Of a stretch of 64,000 nucleotides of DNA, positions 61,801 through 64,000 are shown piece after piece (the stretch's first letter is position 1; the number at the start of each line of letters is the position of its first letter). Position numbers and translations under genes: made by a program. The stretch is from Lachnospiraceae bacterium (GTDB lineage Bacteria > Bacillota > Clostridia > Lachnospirales > Lachnospiraceae), in contig JAFVAL010000073.1 of the NCBI GenBank assembly GCA_017480565.1, forward strand, positions 21,585-85,584, in the 5' to 3' direction. Below the pieces are notes generated by a model, which ran no database searches, was not told the origin of the DNA, and saw nothing but the letters and a program-made list of their open reading frames with translations.

Positions 61801-62591
61801 CTAAACGCACCTCCTTCCTCTTCCAGATGACCGTGAGTGGTGTAGAGATGGAAGAAAGCATCTTCCAGATCCTGCGCATGGGTTTCTGCGAGGATTTGTG
61901 CGAGGGTTCCTTCGCAGACTTTACGGCCGTTGATGATGATACCGATGCGGTCGCATAGTTTCTCCGCTTCTGACATAATATGTGTGGAAATGAGCACGAT
62001 CTTGCCGGCGTTCTTCATCTCCTTCAGATAATCTGTGACGCCGCGTGCGGTGATGATATCCAGACCGCTGGTCGGCTCGTCGAAGATGATGATGTCAGGG
62101 TCATGGACCAGGCTGACCGCGATGGCAGCTTTTTGCTTCATGCCGGTCGAGAGCTCATCTACTTTTTTATTTTCAAAGTCGTGAATTCCAAAATACGTAA
62201 AGAGTTCTTCCTGCCGACGGCGGATGGTCTCATCGTCCAAGCCATGTAATTGTCCGAAAAAACGGATCAGGTAGGCAGGAGAGAACTGAGGATCCAGTTT
62301 GATGTCATTGGTCAGGAAACCGATCTGACGGCGCACTTTGGCAGAATCTTTGATGGTATCATAGCCGCCAACAGTGATGTGGCCTTCGGTTGGCTTTAAT
62401 AAGGTTGCAATGCAGCGAAGCGTTGTCGTCTTGCCGGCACCGTTCGGCCCGAGTAACCCATAGATCTCCCCAGGCTTCAGGGAAAGGCTAAGATCGTCCA
62501 CGGCGACTTTCAGCGCATTCTTGGTCTTCTGCTCCGCCATCTGCTTTTTATTCAGCTTATAGATTTTGGTTAGGTTTTGAATTTCAATCAT
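61797..62591 (-). CDS. natA: ABC ATPase, NatA-like
   Basis: 264 residues from the ATG at 62591 (minus). Walker A GPNGAGKTT, signature LSTGMKQKAAIAVSL (a common NatA-type variant) and Walker B IIFDEPTSGLD. A longer frame to 62669 crosses the promoter and is not real. The AGGAGG is 22 nt from the start but separated from it by a perfect 16-nt hairpin, which leaves a 6-nt effective spacing. Pairs with the permease gene by a 4-nt overlap. Confidence 0.9.
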   Translation of the reverse strand: MIEIQNLTKIYKLNKKQMAEQKTKNALKVAVDDLSLSLKPGEIYGLLGPNGAGKTTTLRCIATLLKPTEGHITVGGYDTIKDSAKVRRQIGFLTNDIKLDPQFSPAYLIRFFGQLHGLDDETIRRRQEELFTYFGIHDFENKKVDELSTGMKQKAAIAVSLVHDPDIIIFDEPTSGLDIITARGVTDYLKEMKNAGKIVLISTHIMSEAEKLCDRIGIIINGRKVCEGTLAQILAETHAQDLEDAFFHLYTTHGHLEEEGGAFR

Positions 62592-62619
62592 GATTTCTTC
62601 GTGAAGACACGAACCTCCT
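62592..62619 (-). promoter_or_regulatory. Ribosome site separated from its start by a hairpin (natA)
   Basis: On the minus strand AGGAGG (62619-62614) is followed at once by a perfect hairpin (62613-62608 with 62603-62598, 4-nt loop), then 6 nt, then ATG. Folding would bring the site to the normal distance; unfolding would remove it. This decides the start at 62591. Confidence 0.65.
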
Positions 62620-62641
62620 GTTGGATTGATAGGATGGTACC

Positions 62642-62669
62642 AGTATAACATGTTTGGATTTGCAGGCAA
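62642..62669 (-). promoter_or_regulatory. Promoter of natA-natB
   Basis: On the minus strand TTGCCT (62669-62664) and TATACT (62647-62642) with 16-nt spacing. Confidence 0.6.
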
Positions 62670-62702
62670 GAAAAGAATTCTTAAATTGGTTTCGACGATC
62701 CG

Positions 62703-62731
62703 TTGCGTTTCTTCTAAGAAAGGATTAGAAT
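62703..62731 (+). promoter_or_regulatory. Promoter of the MATE transporter gene
   Basis: TTGCGT (62703-62708) and TAGAAT (62726-62731) with 17-nt spacing, divergent from the natA promoter. Confidence 0.6.
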
Positions 62732-62779
62732 GGGAACCGGTAAAGCTTAGAGAGTAAAATAAAGAAAGAAGTCAGGGAT

Positions 62780-64000
62780 ATGTTAGGGTTTGAGAAGATT
62801 CAGAAGTCGACACTAAAGGAAGCATGGCGCATGGCTTGGCCTGCGATTGTGGAGTCCTTTTTTGTTGCCTTCGCGGGACTGGTGGATTCACTGATGGTGA
62901 GCCAACTAGGTTCGTATGCGGTGGCGGCTGTGGGACTGACCGCACAGCCAAAGTTCATCGGCCTGGCGGTGTTTATGGCGTTAAATGTGTCCATCTCGGC
63001 CCTGGTGGCGCGCAGAAAGGGAGAGGGAAAGCGCAAGGACGCGAACCAGATTCTGTATACTTCCCTGATCTTTATTGTGATTGCCTCCCTCGTTCTTGGC
63101 CTGTTGTTTGTGGCCTTGGCGGATCCGATGATGCGCCTTTGTGGTTCACAGCCGGATACGCATGACGGGGCGGTGGAGTATTTCCGCATTATCATGGGCG
63201 GAATGATTTTTAACTGCGTCCAGATCGGTATCAATGCCGCGCAGCGCGGTGCGGGCAATACCAGAATCACGATGGTGACGAATGTGACATCGAACACGGT
63301 CAATATCATTTTCAATTACTTGCTGATCGGGGGCCATCTGGGCTTCCCGGCATGGGGGATTAAGGGTGCCGCAATCGCGACTGTGCTTGGCACCGTGGTC
63401 TCTTCGATTATGAGCGTTGCCTCCATCATGAAGCCAGAGGTATTCGTAAGCATTCCATATATCATCAAGGAAAAGATCAAGCCGTCCTGGCGTGCGATGC
63501 GGCAAATGATTATCATTGGTTACGGTGTCTTCCTAGAGCAGGTGTTGATGCGAATCGGCTTTTTGATGACCGCGATCATGGCGGCCAACCAGGGAACCGA
63601 CGCGATGGCGGCACATCAGGTGGGCATGAACATCATGGGTCTGTCTTTTGCCTTCGGTGACGGACTGCAGGCGGCTTCTGTCGCACTGATCGGACGCAGC
63701 CTGGGGCAGGGCAACAAAGAGCTTGCCAAAGAATTTGCTCTGACCTGCAGACGGATGGGCACGGTCATCTCGATCCTTCTGGCACTGATCTATTATTTCG
63801 GTGCAGAGTTTTTGATGCGACTATTCTTCGAGGAAGACCATATCGTTGTGATCGGTGTCGGTATCATGCGCGTGATCATCTTTGTTGTGATTTTCCAGGT
63901 GCACCAGGTCATTTACATGGGGTGTCTGCGCGGCGCGGGAGATACTGCCTACACAGCGCTTGTCTCCGCCAACAGTGTCACGATCATCCGAACCGGTGTC
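62780..64000 (+). CDS. MATE-family efflux transporter (3' end outside window)
   Basis: The frame runs from ATG 62780 to the window end with no stop, 407 residues of the usual 440-460. It begins MLGFEKIQKSTLKEAWRMAW and holds the MATE N-lobe pattern PAIVESFFVAFAGLVDSLMV, AVAAVGLTAQP, and later GADGLQAA-like segments at the start of the C-lobe. Expels cationic drugs or metabolites in exchange for Na+ or H+. The ribosome site is weak (AGGGAT). Substrate not visible; the missing part should contain the last two or three TM helices. Confidence 0.92.
   Translation, partial: MLGFEKIQKSTLKEAWRMAWPAIVESFFVAFAGLVDSLMVSQLGSYAVAAVGLTAQPKFIGLAVFMALNVSISALVARRKGEGKRKDANQILYTSLIFIVIASLVLGLLFVALADPMMRLCGSQPDTHDGAVEYFRIIMGGMIFNCVQIGINAAQRGAGNTRITMVTNVTSNTVNIIFNYLLIGGHLGFPAWGIKGAAIATVLGTVVSSIMSVASIMKPEVFVSIPYIIKEKIKPSWRAMRQMIIIGYGVFLEQVLMRIGFLMTAIMAANQGTDAMAAHQVGMNIMGLSFAFGDGLQAASVALIGRSLGQGNKELAKEFALTCRRMGTVISILLALIYYFGAEFLMRLFFEEDHIVVIGVGIMRVIIFVVIFQVHQVIYMGCLRGAGDTAYTALVSANSVTIIRTGV

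Noticed and set aside
1-64000. CRISPR arrays, IS elements, integrases, tRNA genes
   Set aside because: No regularly spaced repeats, transposase or integrase motifs, or cloverleaf sequences with TTCGA-type arms were noticed on reading; a dedicated scan could still find a missed tRNA.

Overview
The window looks like chromosome of a Gram-positive Clostridia, most likely a Lachnospiraceae-type gut anaerobe. The pointers are a type III glutamine synthetase, an NfnAB pair, Trk/Ktr potassium systems, TTG/GTG starts behind strong AGGAGG sites, lipoproteins with threonine-rich linkers, and no outer-membrane genes. No IS element, phage gene, CRISPR array, tRNA or 5S/16S/23S rRNA was seen; the only classical RNA gene is rnpB (minus strand, about 35833-36183).

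Region 1 (1-1689) is the 3' part of glnN. Region 2 (1964-22978) is the standout: a 21-kb run of nine plus-strand genes behind a consensus promoter (1808-1836). In order they encode an exported vWA protein with a TM anchor, a 1181-aa tubulin/FtsZ-superfamily protein, a two-TM protein, a 1443-aa membrane protein ending in a zinc-ribbon/LIM-like motif plus DA1-like HExxH peptidase, a lipoprotein, a CASTOR/POLLUX-type channel, a membrane NAD-binding-fold protein ending in an RyR domain, a TIR-TM-extracellular receptor-like protein, and a transglutaminase-like lipoprotein. I read it as a membrane-associated signalling/cytoskeletal system; its function is unknown to me and it is the best candidate for an undescribed system. 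A terminator-like hairpin at 14628-14671 divides it into two halves.

Region 3 (23035-28232, minus strand) carries nfnA-nfnB (electron-bifurcating transhydrogenase), an iron alcohol dehydrogenase behind a structured leader RNA, and a LysR regulator whose 5' region holds an array of perfect hairpins. Region 4 (28233-33200) has two divergent potassium uptake systems, trkA-trkH (minus) and ktrB-ktrA (plus), from back-to-back promoters. Region 5 (33242-36523) has a GntR/YtrA-ABC operon with a palindromic operator over its promoter, a small XRE regulator with an upstream 14-codon ORF, rnpB and acylphosphatase.

Region 6 (36656-47244) is mostly housekeeping: HDDC2-like phosphohydrolase, purE-purM-purN-purD, alanine dehydrogenase, galE, a TPR/acidic-linker protein, a flavin reductase-like protein, murA and a cysteine-rich CsoR. 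A 66-bp perfect palindrome follows. Region 7 (47612-60493) is rich in purine deaminases: two adenine deaminase paralogues flank an HTH-Uma2 nuclease-like gene, then rlmH, then an operon of lipoprotein, ABC ATPase, long coiled-coil FtsX permease and an unusual adenosine-deaminase/SLOG-like fusion. Region 8 is a NatAB-type exporter (minus) and a MATE transporter cut by the window end.
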